Positions 22,093 to 34,109 of a stretch of DNA of 64,000 nt are shown here, piece by piece. The DNA is taken from NCBI GenBank assembly GCA_947359465.1, contig OX375877.1, forward strand, positions 23,137,235 to 23,201,234, given 5' to 3'. This DNA is from Metellina segmentata. Lineage: Eukaryota; Arthropoda; Arachnida; Araneae; Tetragnathidae. Under the pieces are notes generated by a model. It was not told where the DNA came from, made no database searches, and worked only from the letters and a program-made list of their open reading frames with translations. The first letter of the stretch is position 1. Each line of letters opens with the position of its first letter. A program made the position numbers and the translations under genes.

Positions 22093-22668
22093 TGGTTTCC
22101 ACTCTTTGGTGGGAAAAAAAATTCAAGTACTTTTCCAGGCCCATTTGAAGTTCTTCAAGGACTATCGTAAAAAGGCAGAAATTCCCTCTTTAACCTCTCA
22201 TTTTAGTAGACAACTTTTCTGAAGAACCTCTCGTGTAATGTAACCTTATCATTACCATTCACATACTTAACAATTCCAAACATATTTCTAGTCAATATTC
22301 CAAGCATGTTATGGGAAAGAAAAAATTCTTTAAAAGAATAAGTAAAGTAGCTAAGTTATTATACCTATGTTCTACATGTTCGAACTGACAAAGAATCCCA
22401 CTGACCTAGAGAAAAGAAAATAAACACATGCCTAGATGGACAAGCGTATTCTTCATAATCGGAATAAAACCATGCTTTCTATGCGCATGCATTTCAAGCC
22501 GATTCACACTCAAGAAAATTCCAGATTAAAAATTTTCAAAATAAATTCAAGGACTTTCAAGTTCTTTGCACCGAATTCAAGTACTTTTCGGGGCCCTTGA
22601 AAATGAAAATTAGATTCAAGTGCTTTTCAAGGATTTTTTAGGCTTGTGGGAACCCCACCAATATAGTT
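22093..22668. mobile_element. Candidate MITE with diverged inverted ends
   Basis: The left end region (atggtttccactctttggtg, then ttcaagtacttttccaggcc) is roughly the inverse of the right end region (caagtgcttttcaaggattt, then cttgtgggaaccccaccaa). No target duplication could be fixed. Confidence 0.45.
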
Positions 22669-24092
22669 TTCAAATATAATTAATTTCAATGACTATAAAA
22701 CTTTCCTGTAATAATTTTAATAAGGAATTCCAAATCGAAGGTTCCAATATCAGAAAATAGTAAGGCACGTACACACATGTTCTGCCACACATAGTGCAGA
22801 TGAACAACAAGTAGTAGAATGTGCACATGGTTGTTTAGGGAATAGCTTCAACTCTTACACAGGATAAAAAATGGAGGATAACCATTTAACAGGCTAAAAT
22901 GGATCAAAAGTTTAGAACCACATAAGGTAAAAATAGATAAAAAGAGAATACCACTTAACAGGCCAAAACTTTATTAAGTGGGTACCACTTAACATGTTAA
23001 ATAATTGACTTTTTGCTTAGAGCCTGGGGTGTAAGCTAGGGATCATCATAACAGACCCGGACCAAAGTACTATGATGTTTCTACATTAACTTCTCTTCTC
23101 TTCATTTCTAACTTGTCTGGATAAGTAATTTAAGAACCAGCATAAAATAGTAGAAACTGCAAAAATCGATAATTTCAACTTTTAAAATGCAGATGACACG
23201 ATCAGGACTGCCAGTCTTTTGAAATAGCGCTTCAGTGGTATAAATTCTTAAAAACAATAGCAAAATAAGTCTTAAACCTTATGTTAGACAGTTTTAGTTG
23301 CCCTCGGCAGCTACACTATTGGTGCAGGGTCTTCAAAAAAAAGCTACGAGTAGGATTAAGAAGCGTTTGGCTCGACTCTTTTAGGTAGCAGTTCACATTT
23401 TAATAGAAAATTTCTACACTGTGTAATACATGTTCATTTGAAGTGATCAGAATGTCTATATTTACTAAACATTTTTGTAACCATTGGAGTGTTGTAGGTC
23501 TGTCATAAAAATATATTTCCAATAAAACACAAGGCATGCATATAAAATAGTTTCTTCAACTAAAATCAGTTTGTTTTAGAAAATCATAAACACCACTAAG
23601 ATGTTTCTTTATAAAGAAGTACTTTTATGAAACATTGATATCAATGAACCATTAACTCTAAATATAGTTCTAGTTCTAATATAATTACATACTTCCTTTC
23701 ATGCTTGTACTATGATAGCAAAATGGATAGGTTTAAATAAAAACTGTTTGGTTTCGATTTACATATTTTGGGTTTAATAGGTTTTACAATCTGTCATAAT
23801 ATGTGATTCAGGAAAGTGTTTCTTATTACCTTTTAAAATTTGTTGTCCCGAATTTAAATACAATTAAGTTGGTCTGAAGAATAATGCACTGAGGTGCATG
23901 CATATCATGGGCTTTGGATTGACCTTAAATATAATACAAAATTAAATCGAATGCAGTCTAGAGTTAAGTGTTAAACAATGAAAAACTTGTAGAAATGTGG
24001 AATGGATTTTTCCTGTATGATACAATTTTTAGTTTGAATTTTATCAGATGAGCAATCTTAAATATTCAAATTTAGTTCCATCATTGGTATTT
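22669..24092. other. AT-rich intergenic, no feature seen
   Basis: No open frames of note and no element termini recognised. Confidence 0.4.
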
Positions 24093-24290
24093 TTTCAGTT
24101 TGGTTGGGCTTTCTGGTGCAAGGGCCATGTTTGGCTTAGATGCACCAAGTACAAGACGAAAATCAAATAATGCACACAAACATCCGAAGAAAGTTTTACT
24201 AACACAGAGAGAAATGCAACCAGCGATGACTCGAATCTGCACCACCTAGAACATGCAGGTTGCTAGCACAATGGGCCAAATCTATTGATC
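24093..24290 (-). mobile_element. SINE family 2 copy
   Basis: It contains the family words ttggttgggctttctggtgc, aagggcca, aagaaagttttactaacaca and gaaatgcaaccagc. On the minus strand these follow a degraded tRNA-like head (gggcncattgtgctagcaa and a gattcgag-type B box). Other copies are at 25655, 28562, 36475, 42052 and 54897. Confidence 0.6.
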
Positions 24291-25654
24291 CACAGCAGAT
24301 GCTTTTCTGTGATTCTAAGATAACAGTTAAAGAAGGGTCTCTCGTATTAGAACTCTGGCACAACTATACAGTCTTAAAATACCCCTTTCTTCACATGTTT
24401 GAAAAAAAAATTGTGAATGAACCATATTTTTCTGATGTTTACACTTTTGTGAGAATACCCAGGATTTTAAGAAGGTCATAAAAATACGAAGTTTTACACA
24501 CCTCGACTGAAAGATGTAAAGGTATTAAGATGATAAGGTAAGATATAAAGAAGTATGAAAGTGTGTGTGTAAGAGGAATGTATGATGACATTTTATAAAA
24601 GATTTTTAACTCAGAAAATTAAGGATCAATCAACCAGACAGATTATTGTAATTGTAAATTAACAATGCAATTACGATAAGATTAATATTTTGCAACACAA
24701 AATTACAATTATTTTCATGAACATAGTGGTTTTATCAGATTGTTCTAACATTTATACTTACAACTTCATTGTGAATGTGTTTTGAAAACACACAATGAAG
24801 TCAATTTTGAGCTCAAAGATGTAAATCTTGGATTTTGCAGTCATAGAACAGAATTAATCATATTTTCGGTAAATTATACAGATCCTGTAAATAAAAAATT
24901 AAGTAATCAAAATTTAGAAGTATTTCGTTCATTTTTTTTAACATAAATATTTAACTGGGGATGCAAAAAAAAGTAAATTAACACAAGTACACATCATGAT
25001 ACACAGTGATGACTCAGAACTTGGAGTTCACCAACTTATTTGAATGCAAAAGTAAACTATTTTAGGATTTAATAAATAAGATGAGTGCATAAAAGTAAAC
25101 AGTAGTTACGTTACAATATATACACAAATATAAAATAGCTTTATACAAATCTAATAAATAATTAATTATGAGTTTTAATTGCTACAAACCAGACAAGTAC
25201 TCAGAAATTTCTCTGGGTGAGATTAAGAAGGTGTCTATTATCATGATGCTAATTAAAAACATGAACTTAATAATGTAATGCTTGAAGTCAGTTTTTATAA
25301 TTAGCTGCAGTAATTATCCCCCCCCCCATTTAAGGAAAGAAAATAAGACTGTGTAAAGAAATTTTAATTAAATTTTAGCTTGTCTGGGTGACATTTATAT
25401 ACACATAAATTCTTTAAAATCATACCAAAATATGTAGCTATTAGATAATGCTTGGTCTTAGTAAAATTGCAAAGCACAAAGCAATATCAATTTCATTAAC
25501 AACTATGTTTTAACTTCTGAGACTTGTATTTACTACAAATTATCCTATAAACAGACCCCACAAGGTGAAATACATTTCAAAACTCTGTACTTAAATGCAT
25601 TTAAGAATTTTTCCAACTGAAAAATGCAAAATGAATTCACTTTAAAGGTTAGTT
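24291..25654. other. AT-rich intergenic, one C homopolymer
   Basis: No coding or element structure was recognised apart from a run of ten or so C at about 25318-25327. The open frame at 24260-24481 begins inside the SINE and has no recognisable content. Confidence 0.4.
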
Positions 25655-25875
25655 GATTTGGTTTAAATGGCACTAGGGCAAATTTGGACCCAGCTGTGCC
25701 AAACACAAGGCAGACAGCATCAAATAAAGAACATACAAACACAAGGAAAGTTATGGGCATAACAGATAATTACACCCAGAGAGGAATTGAATTTGACAGG
25801 ATTCAAAACTACACCACCTTCAACTTGCAAGAGCAGTGGGCAATCCCTTTGCTCCACATTGTGCCATATTTGGGC
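25655..25875 (-). mobile_element. SINE family 2, best-preserved copy
   Basis: On the minus strand the head reads TGGAGCAAAGGGATTGCCCA (A-box region) and, after a gap, a diverged B box gttttgaatcctg. The body (in plus order) includes agctgtgccaaacacaaggc, aaataaagaacatacaaac and ggaaagtt. An internal RNA polymerase III promoter is implied by the head. Confidence 0.65.
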
Positions 25876-28150
25876 ATTAATGTATTGCTTTTTGTAAAAA
25901 CAATAATGAAAATGAATTTGATAGTTTGAGAATTTAAGATCTTAGGCAGGATTAGCTAAAACTCAATAGTCTGTTTTATACATGCAAACATGAAAATACA
26001 GTGGATCCTGAATTTATGTTCCACAATATGTTTTCCCTATTGCATACATCATTTTTACCAATTCAAAATTATTTTGCTAAGACATTGTGTTTTCCTGAAA
26101 TTTGTATTATGTTTTCTTTCCCACTTCATAAGTTTTTTCATTCTGGAAAATGTAAAATCAGGGCATCACTGTATTTTCAAAAATAGAGGACAGAAAGCAT
26201 TAAAGTAATGATTGCCAATAAGTTACAGACTAACATATTCGTATACAAAATGCTAGAGTGCAAAAATACAAAGAAACATTGATTTCAATTTGACACAAAT
26301 GGTAATCATGCAAAAATTATTTTAATTACACGGAAAGGAAAAAAATGAGGTGGAGCACAAAAATGCCTGGAAAAATATACTATTGTCTATATTTGATTCA
26401 AAATCTTTCTATTCAATTATTTGATTCTGAACACTTAAAATATTTCTTCATTTTTTACTGAAAAAAATTTTATTCAGACTTTTTTCTGAAATTTCTCAAA
26501 AGTTATTGCTTTATATTTAGTGTAGTTAGGAGAAAGACTAGGCTAAGGTATTAATTTTAGAAGAAACATTTAGTAGAAATCATACTGAAAATTATTTATA
26601 ATGAATTTATTTGGAAATTAAGACCCATGATAAAGAGATAAGGGGGTAAATACCCATAACAGATTAAGATTAGCTCAGTCTCCATCAGTAATTGAAATAT
26701 CTTCTATTGAAGAGATGGAAGTAAAAATACAAAGTGGAGAAAAAGATCTCTTTTTGGCACAGGTGCTATCAAGGACAGTGCTATTTGTTGAAATGTTAGG
26801 CATTAGGACTTAACACCCTAGTTGTTCAATTATTAAATTCAAACTGGCCCTTAGCCATGTGAAATGTAAGTTTGATTAATGAAACTGCTAACTGAGAAAA
26901 AAAAGCACTAAAACAAAGTTTGGTGGCTAAATTAAAAATATTTATACAAAGACAATTCAGAAGTAATTTTGTACTTATTGTTGTGGATCCTAAGAAACGC
27001 TTACAAACCTGAAGTTTGGGAAAATATCTCGCTAAGTGAAAAATTCCTAGTCATGGATACCATTTACAACTTTACAGAAACTAAAAGAGAGGACAAAAAC
27101 AGAATTACTAATATACATTAATGTAACAAAATAATTTTTTAGATATTTTTTGAATAAATAAGATTGATTTGCTTACATTATACAAGAACAAACTAATATG
27201 TTTTGCAAAGGACGATATTCATTTTGCAATTCAAGCTCATCAAATTAGTTAATTTCTTGAAATGTTATATCTAACTTAGACTTCCATTCAAGAAACTTAA
27301 TAAAGCAATTAACATTAAAAACATTACTTCGTTACATTAAAAACTGGGTTAAAAGGCATTGTAAAAAAAAAAAAAGCTTTGAGCTACAGAATTAAAAAAA
27401 TTGAATTAAGGCATACATATTGAAATCAAGACTCAATTATAAATATCATGAAGCTGACAAATCTAAAATTGGCACTTTGCCTTTTTAATTCAACTTTTTC
27501 AGTTGATAGAAAAAGTACAAGTTGAAATCATCATCAATTGAAAAGTAGAAAGATAAGATAACAAAATAAGTGTGCAAATCTGTCAAAACTTCACATATAA
27601 AAACAATTAAACAAACATTCTGTAAATGATTACACATTGTGGTTCTGTCATAAATTGGAAAATTGTATATATAATTTTCATCAAATGATGGATCTAAACT
27701 TTTATTAAGCATTTCAAGATGACTAGTTTATAAGATGCCTAAGAAATACGGAAACCCCTTGATATGACATGTTTCTTGTAACAGAAGGAAAGTTATGTTA
27801 CACCAAGAAGAAATATAACAAGGGTCAAGAAAAACATGAGCCTTAACTCCTTTACTCATGACCCTAAACCCTTTTGAGCCTTAATCCCTAACTTGACAAT
27901 GAAGGCCAAGGTGCAGAGTCTGTAGGGAAAAGATTAACCCTCCAGGGTTCACCCATTTATATCCATTCCCCAACCTACATGATTTCTAACCACAAAAAAC
28001 AGATATCTTCTGATGTTCAAAAGGTTGAGATTACCTTGAAACAAGTGACTTTTAACGTTCTGATTTTTATAAAACCTGACTGACTAAAAATCCACTAAGT
28101 AAGAAAGAGTGGCATAGCAGAAAGCAGGTATACAATACTTATTAAAAATA
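25876..28150. other. AT-rich intergenic, no feature seen
   Basis: Several short open frames, all of low-complexity AT-rich composition with Phe/Ile/Leu-rich translation, typical of non-coding DNA. Confidence 0.4.
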
Positions 28151-28561
28151 TACTCACTTTTCTAGCCATTGTGAATCGCGAAGGAAAATGGGAATGGATA
28201 AAATTGCGAGGTATCACAAGACATTTCACCAAACTTCATCTTTACAAGTATACGGTAACAGCAGAACAGAATTCTATGAATTGTATTTAATATAGCTCTT
28301 GATTTATTGCAAGTCCCCTGAATTATGATGCTAGACAGTTGCTATCTTAATTTTTCCACACAGCCAAATAAATGTAATGGTTAAATATGACACATAAATT
28401 CAACAGGGTACTTAGACCTAAAAAGGAAAAGCCATTGGTTAAAACAAATCAATCAAATTTTAAAAAAAATAAAGTTTTCTTTATAACAGTAACTTAAAAT
28501 TGTGGTATAATTTGAAAAATATTTTCATTTGCAAAAATGCCTCACTGAAAAAAGGTGGGAT

Positions 28562-28618
28562 TGGTTGGTTTTTACAGCACAGGGGTCAAATTTGACCAAA
28601 CTGCATTAAACACTCATT
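28562..28618 (-). mobile_element. SINE family 2 fragment
   Basis: About 57 bp match the distal part of the family (ggttggtttttacagcacag, gggtcaaatttgacc) with no head. Confidence 0.5.
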
Positions 28619-28799
28619 GAAAATAGGTTTGTGTTTGTCACTATAAGATTGTTTTACACTCTTCCAAAAAGAGGCTGATTGAATTATAACAAGTTTAAAA
28701 TATAACATAAGGGAAAAGGGCGAAGCAATACGCCCAGTGTAGTTGTTCCGTCCAGTCAGGAGTTGTCTTGTTGCCAACTGCATTTTTCCCTTAAGCAAG

Positions 28800-30415
28800 T
28801 CAATAGCATGAGTGGAAATTCAAGATGCAGTGTGAAAACATTTATTTGTCAAATATTTATAAATCTAAACTATGATCTTTTCCCTGATTACACATTTAGG
28901 TAGATCTGTACTTGCATGCTACAAGAAGAACTCAATACTTTCAAGGAATGAACTGCAATCAATATTTTTTCCCAAGATAACACATTAAAAAAATGTTAAT
29001 AAAATTAGATACAAATGTTTGAAATGAATCGTGTTATTTGATTCAATGAATAATACTGTCATATTTATCGAAATGAACTCGTAGAAAAATCTGAAATTAG
29101 ATTGAACGTTTGAAAGTAAAATAAAGTCTGCTACAGTAAAGCATTCTAACATTTTGTTTTGGAAGGTAAAAATATTTGTAATAAAGAGTAATATAATAAC
29201 ACGGAAACGCAAGACAACACGAAACAAGTGCAACTAGTTCGGAGAAAGGAATAGAAGTAGAATACCTTCAATATACAACACAATATAAAGAAGAACAATT
29301 GGTATCTTGTTCATTTCAAGTTATTAACAGTTCATGAAAAATGTTTAAACAGAATTTGTTTACAATATTACAGTTACGGTTCTCGTTAGAAAATTATTAA
29401 GTTAACTGTTCCCGACTAACTCTGATAACTACATGCATTTGTAGCGACTCTAGTAGCCGAATCTCTTACTACTCCTATGAATTTCACATCTTGGCAAAGG
29501 CAGCAGTTACACTACAGATAGAAGATCTTCAATCAACAGCTTCAGAAATCGTCAGAAAAATTTAATATTCAAATTTGAAACTACGCCTCAAATGTTGTCT
29601 CTGTTAAAAATACTTATCATAATGTTTTGTTAATTATGTCACAGAGAAGTAAGCAAAAATTATTTCACATCACGTGCTACCGTACCTAAAAACTTTGCTG
29701 AATGCACGAATCTCTCATTACACAAGAGAAAATGGAAAACCAATTCATTTAAAAGGTTTCCATCAATCCTAACAAGACTGGTAAAGAGTTACACCAAAGA
29801 TTCAGATATTGCTGGATCAAAAATTAATAGATACAATTAGATTATGGGAATGATGAAAAGTGTTAATATACAAAATACAGCTCTAATGATGAGAATTGTT
29901 TAAAGAGAAATATGAGATCACAAAGTCCTGAAAGTCTTCTCTACCCGTCTGACGAGGAGTGCATGTTAGTATGTTTAGCAACAGGAGATAAAAGTGAGTT
30001 TGATAAAATGTTGTATATATTTTCCCTCTTAGATTGGAATTTGATTAAATTTCCATCGTAGAAATCAACCATGTAATTTATCAATGTGGTATTTATACAA
30101 AAAAATATTACAGGTATTTAAAATCTCTCGTACATTTGAATGCACCAGTTTATTAATAAAAAATACTTATTTATCAATTTTCATTAAAAGGATCTGATAC
30201 TGCCAAATAGCAAATTTTTATGGCCACAAGTTGTGGCCCACAACTGACAAATTGCAAATACGATTGGTTAATTTTATGTACTCTGTTACGTTATATACAC
30301 TTTCTGCAAAGTTTCTGATAAATTTTATCAAATGTTAATCTCTAATAATCGATTTTGTACTTATTTCTTAAATTTACCAATCGGAAAATATCAAAACACA
30401 ATGGAAAAAATGGCT
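28800..30415. other. AT-rich intergenic, no feature seen
   Basis: No coding structure recognised. No plus-strand exon belonging to the gene at 31568 was found here. Confidence 0.4.
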
Positions 30416-31245
30416 AGAACTTCAGTCTACGTTTAGTGCGGTGGCAAAGGCATTGGGGCTATTTTTTGTGCACTTCTAATGTCGCAAAGGAAAGAATTAG
30501 TTCAAAAATCTTTTTATTTTTACAACGGAAAGTAGCAAGTTTCAGAAACACATTTGTAAACGCTTAAAAATATTTATTGCATACGTAAATAATGTCGTAA
30601 ATTATGTAAATATACGTAAATAAAAAAAGTATATAATACAACCTAAGACGACAGCACTATACCGTTACATAAATTAAAATAAAAAGAAAATTCATTACAG
30701 CTTCAGTCTATGTTTATAGCGGTGGCAACGGCCTTAGCGCTTTTTTTTTTGGCGCACTTCTAAAGTCATATTCCACTAGGCTATTCAAAATAAAAATTTA
30801 AACTTTCCGCTTGCCGAGGTTGTCATAAAAACCGTAATAACCGATATATAGATGGGTTGCCTTAAACAGTCATAACTCGCTACTAGAAGTGCGCCAAAAA
30901 AAACATGCCAAGCCCGTTGCCACCGCTGTAAACGTAGACTGTAGCTGTACCAAATCAGAGGATAGTTTAAATTAAAATGAATAATGGAATCAAAGAAAAA
31001 AATTTCAAACGAACCAATGAAATCAAACCACAGTTTAACGGATTTTGAAAGAACTTTCAACAAATATTGAAGGAATAAGATTATTCAAAATTAAAATTAA
31101 AATTTTCCGTTTGCCGAGGTTGCTAAAAAAACGGAATAACCATATTACAGATGGGTTGCTTTAACCTGCTATAACTCGCTATTAAAAGTGGGTCACAAAA
31201 ACCGTCAAGACCGTTTCCACCGCGATAAATGTAGATTAAAACTGT
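30416..31245. repeat. Cluster of one complete and two partial foldback elements
   Basis: Left-arm sequence (cttcagtctacgtttagtgc, ggtggcaaaggc) at 30418-30485 and right-half sequence (gccgaggttgctaaaa, gatgggttgctttaacc, cgcgataaatgtagatt) at 31085-31240 flank the complete copy at 30698-30947. All three derive from the same foldback family. Confidence 0.65.
30698..30947. mobile_element. Foldback MITE with long inverted repeats, TA-flanked
   Basis: About 60 bp at each end are inverted copies, containing cagtctatgtttatagcgg, ggtggcaacgg and ttggcgcacttcta. TA lies at both outer edges (30696-30697 and 30948-30949), which suggests mobilisation by a Tc1/mariner-type transposase. No coding content; the open frame at 30785-31063 crosses it by chance. 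Confidence 0.75.
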
Positions 31246-31567
31246 ACGACATTAATTACATTTAAAATTCTAAATAAAATATCAGACCCTTTAAATATTG
31301 GAACTCTTTATCGGGTTAATAATTACGTACGAGGTACACAGCGTCAAACATTTTTTGTCACTAAGGATAAGAACTCAGAAATGCTGACTTAACCTCAACG
31401 ATGGCCTTGTTTCTGGGCTTTACTGGACGCTACACTACTGTAAAGTACTGCCTGATAGACTTAAAGCGTTGATAGAATTCGCACATTATTCTTAGTTCAT
31501 TAAAAATAATTGTGGGATTTCTTTCTCAAATGCAAATTTATAAGTAAATTACTGATGCCCTTTTCAG

Positions 31568-32097
31568 CTGTAGTCGGACAAACCATTCAGAGTGCTTACC
31601 ACACCTGGCAAGCTTTGAAGCCTCTGCAAAAGTTTGATGCAGACGTATACATTAAACATACACTGGAGAAATGTCAAATGAAACTGTATGAGAGTCTTAT
31701 CCAAAGCTTCGAGGTCTGGGACCAGACTCAGATGAACAGCGGTGCACCAGGCTGGTGCATCAAGAACTCTTCCATCGTGGCAGTGGTGAAGCATATAGGA
31801 GAAGACTTATTCAAGTTGCTTCGTGAGATGAAGATAGTGTGGAAAACTCACCCCACAGACACCCAGAGGTCGCTCAACAAAGACGTTTTTGAGAGATTCT
31901 TGCAATCTCCTTTTAGGAATCTCAATCCATTCGAAACTGAAGAGGAACCTGAGGTGGCTATTGCAAATGAAGGCAACTTCAAAGAAGATGGAGGAATAAA
32001 ATATATTTCAGAAACAAAGGGAGGTATGGTTCGAAAATCCAAATACGACTTAGAAAGGAAGGGACACCAGGACATTGGGAGTAACTGTTTGTTGAAG
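31568..32097 (+). CDS. Internal exon of an unrecognised conserved-looking protein
   Basis: The acceptor tgcccttttcag is followed by 530 nt of open frame starting in phase 1. It encodes about 176 residues beginning AVVGQTIQSAYHTWQALKPL and rich in amphipathic helix up to WKTHPTDTQ. A more polar, acidic stretch (NPFETEEEPEV) and a basic one (VRKSKYDLERKGHQD) follow. Codon use and composition differ sharply from surrounding AT-rich DNA. I chose the donor AAG|gttggt at 32098 because it is phase 0 and matches the next exon; it is not a strong donor. Earlier exons were not found. I do not recognise the family; no signal peptide or membrane segment is seen, so a cytosolic protein is likely. Confidence 0.7.
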
Positions 32098-32689
32098 GTT
32101 GGTTTAAAGTTTATTTTTTGTTCCGTTTAATCATAACTGAAATATTTTTATTTGTATTTGATTGAATTTTGTAAAACCTATGCTGTGAAAAGAAAAATTA
32201 CTTATTTCTCTCGTATTTATACAGCGGCTAATGTGTAACGTCTCGGTTTCTTTTATAACCCGTAAAGCAGTTTTCTTTTTATGAAATAAATTACTTTCTT
32301 TTAATTTAAGCTATTAAGTGAATGTCAAGTTGTAATTAGAAAAAAAAATCGTACATAATATTAAATTTTTTAAAGTAACTGAATAAATTTGTTATTTTTA
32401 TTGAAATCTTGTCAGTGTCGAAATGATGCTGTGCTAGAGAATTCATTATAAGCTTTTCAAAATCATCTTCGACACGAATTTGTTTTTTGTCAATTCGAAT
32501 TTCATATGAATTCTGAAATTCTAATTAATTATAATTTCCAAAGCAAGTACACCGTGTCCAAAAGTTGAAAATTAGTAATTTATTTTCTTATTGGTTAAGA
32601 ATCTAACAAACAGTAGTATGTTTGTTTTGTAAAGATGTAGAATCGAGAAAAAGTGATAGTCTCTAAAGTTATAAAGGAGAACCTTAATA

Positions 32690-34107
32690 TACTGCTGTTT
32701 GTAAAAAATGCAACACCATGAAGGAGTCATCAGAATTAAATGGAATTTAATACACAAACGGCTTGCATTAGTACAAATAAATGAATAAATTTTCAAAGCA
32801 AAAAAACAATATTAAGTGTCCGAAATCAGTATTTGGTGTAGCCACCACGCGCTGCAATAAGTGCTGCTATACGACGTGGCATGGAGTGAAACAGATGTTG
32901 AATGTCTGCTTGTGGAAGAGAATTCCATATTGTTTGTATGCGCACCCAGAGTTCGTCCTTTGAAGCTGTAGAGGACGCGGATCACGAGCGAGACACCGAC
33001 CAACCAAATCCCACACTTGCTCAATAGGCGACATATCCGGCGAATAAGCAGGCCAAGGAAGAAGTTGCATGTGTTGGGCTGAAAAGAAGTCTCGAACATT
33101 CCTTGCAACATGTGGGCTTGCATTATCCTGTTGAACGATAGCTACAGGGATGCCTTGAAGGAATGGAACGACTTCGGGCTCTAACACTTCACGGACGTAT
33201 CTGTTGCTATTTAGATTACCCTCAATTCGTATCAGCTGAGATCGTCCATGATACGAAATCGCACCCCAGACCATAACTCCGTGTATTCGGCCACTATGAC
33301 GTTCGATAACGCACTCTGGAAGGCAGCGTTTACCGGCATAGCGTCTAACACGAATGAAGCTATCATGGTTCCACAAATTAAAGCGGGATTTGTCAGAAAA
33401 GACAACTTGTTGCCAATCAACCCACCAGGCTCTGTGCTCATGAGCCCATTGCAGACGTAGTCGTCGATGGTTTGTCGTGAGGGGGATCCTGTATAAAGGA
33501 ATCCTTGCACGCAGTCCACGGTGCAGCAGACGTCGGCGATTTGACGAAGCCGACATTAGTACCCTGTAGCAGTAGACCAAAGTGCTGCCAACTGCCTGGA
33601 GGAAGCTTATTTGTCAATCACCGCCATATGGATCAGGTGTCTATCATCACACGTTGACGTCACTTTCCGTCATCCACTCCCAGTTTTTCGAGTTGTCCGG
33701 TGCTCGTCGGTCCACTGCTTCCAAACTCGCATCACTGTGGAACTGTTCCGCTGCACACGAGCTGCTATTGCGCGATAGGAAAATCCTCCTTCACGAAAGC
33801 CGATGATTCTCCCCTGTTCAAACTCCGTAAGTTGTTGAAATTTCCCCCTATTTCGTCGTGGAGGCATACTCAGGTCTCACTAAACGTTCGTCACTAAAAA
33901 TAACCATACACTATTTTCAACGTCCCGCTACAGCCCTCTATTTATACGCTTTTAGCATCAGTTCAGAGGGCGCTGCTCACAACACGCTTGTGTGGTGGCT
34001 CTGAAACTTTACTACTTTGCATAACATCCTATAATTTTCATTTGCTACAAATTTCATTTCATTCGGATGATACCTTCATGGTGTTGCACTTTTTACAAAC
34101 AGCAATG
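32690..34107 (-). mobile_element. Tc1-like transposon, complete ends, dead transposase
   Basis: The two ends are inverted copies: TACTGCTGTTTGTAAAAA on the left and CATTGCTGTTTGTAAAAA on the right, each continuing through tgcaacaccatgaagg. TA flanks both sides (32688-32689 and 34108-34109). At 1418 bp it is near full length for Tc1. It lies in the intron between the exons at 31568 and 37068, antisense to that gene. Its right end abuts a Helitron-derived fragment, which it may have entered. Confidence 0.9.
32826..33867 (-). pseudogene. Tc1-like (DD34E) transposase pseudogene
   Basis: The start MPPRRNRGKFQQLTEFEQGR and the helix-turn-helix (FSYRAIAARVQRNSSTVMRV) are intact. TGA follows TRKTGSG near 33669, TAA near 33625, and a +1 shift near 33575. 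The long core frame then holds VVFSDKSRF (first Asp), VIVQQDN-type NASPH (second Asp) and SPIEQVWD (Glu), with exactly 34 residues between the second Asp and the Glu. After RPLQLQ a frameshift near 32965 is needed to reach DELWVRIQ and the end IAALIAARGGYTKY. So there are two nonsense and two frameshift lesions and the gene is inactive, but the catalytic triad is still readable. Confidence 0.92.
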
Positions 34108-34109
34108 TA

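Noticed and set aside
31510..31567. ATG upstream of the exon at 31568 as a true start codon
   Set aside because: The segment before the acceptor is AT-rich intron-like sequence with an unrelated translation, and the cag acceptor explains the exon start better.
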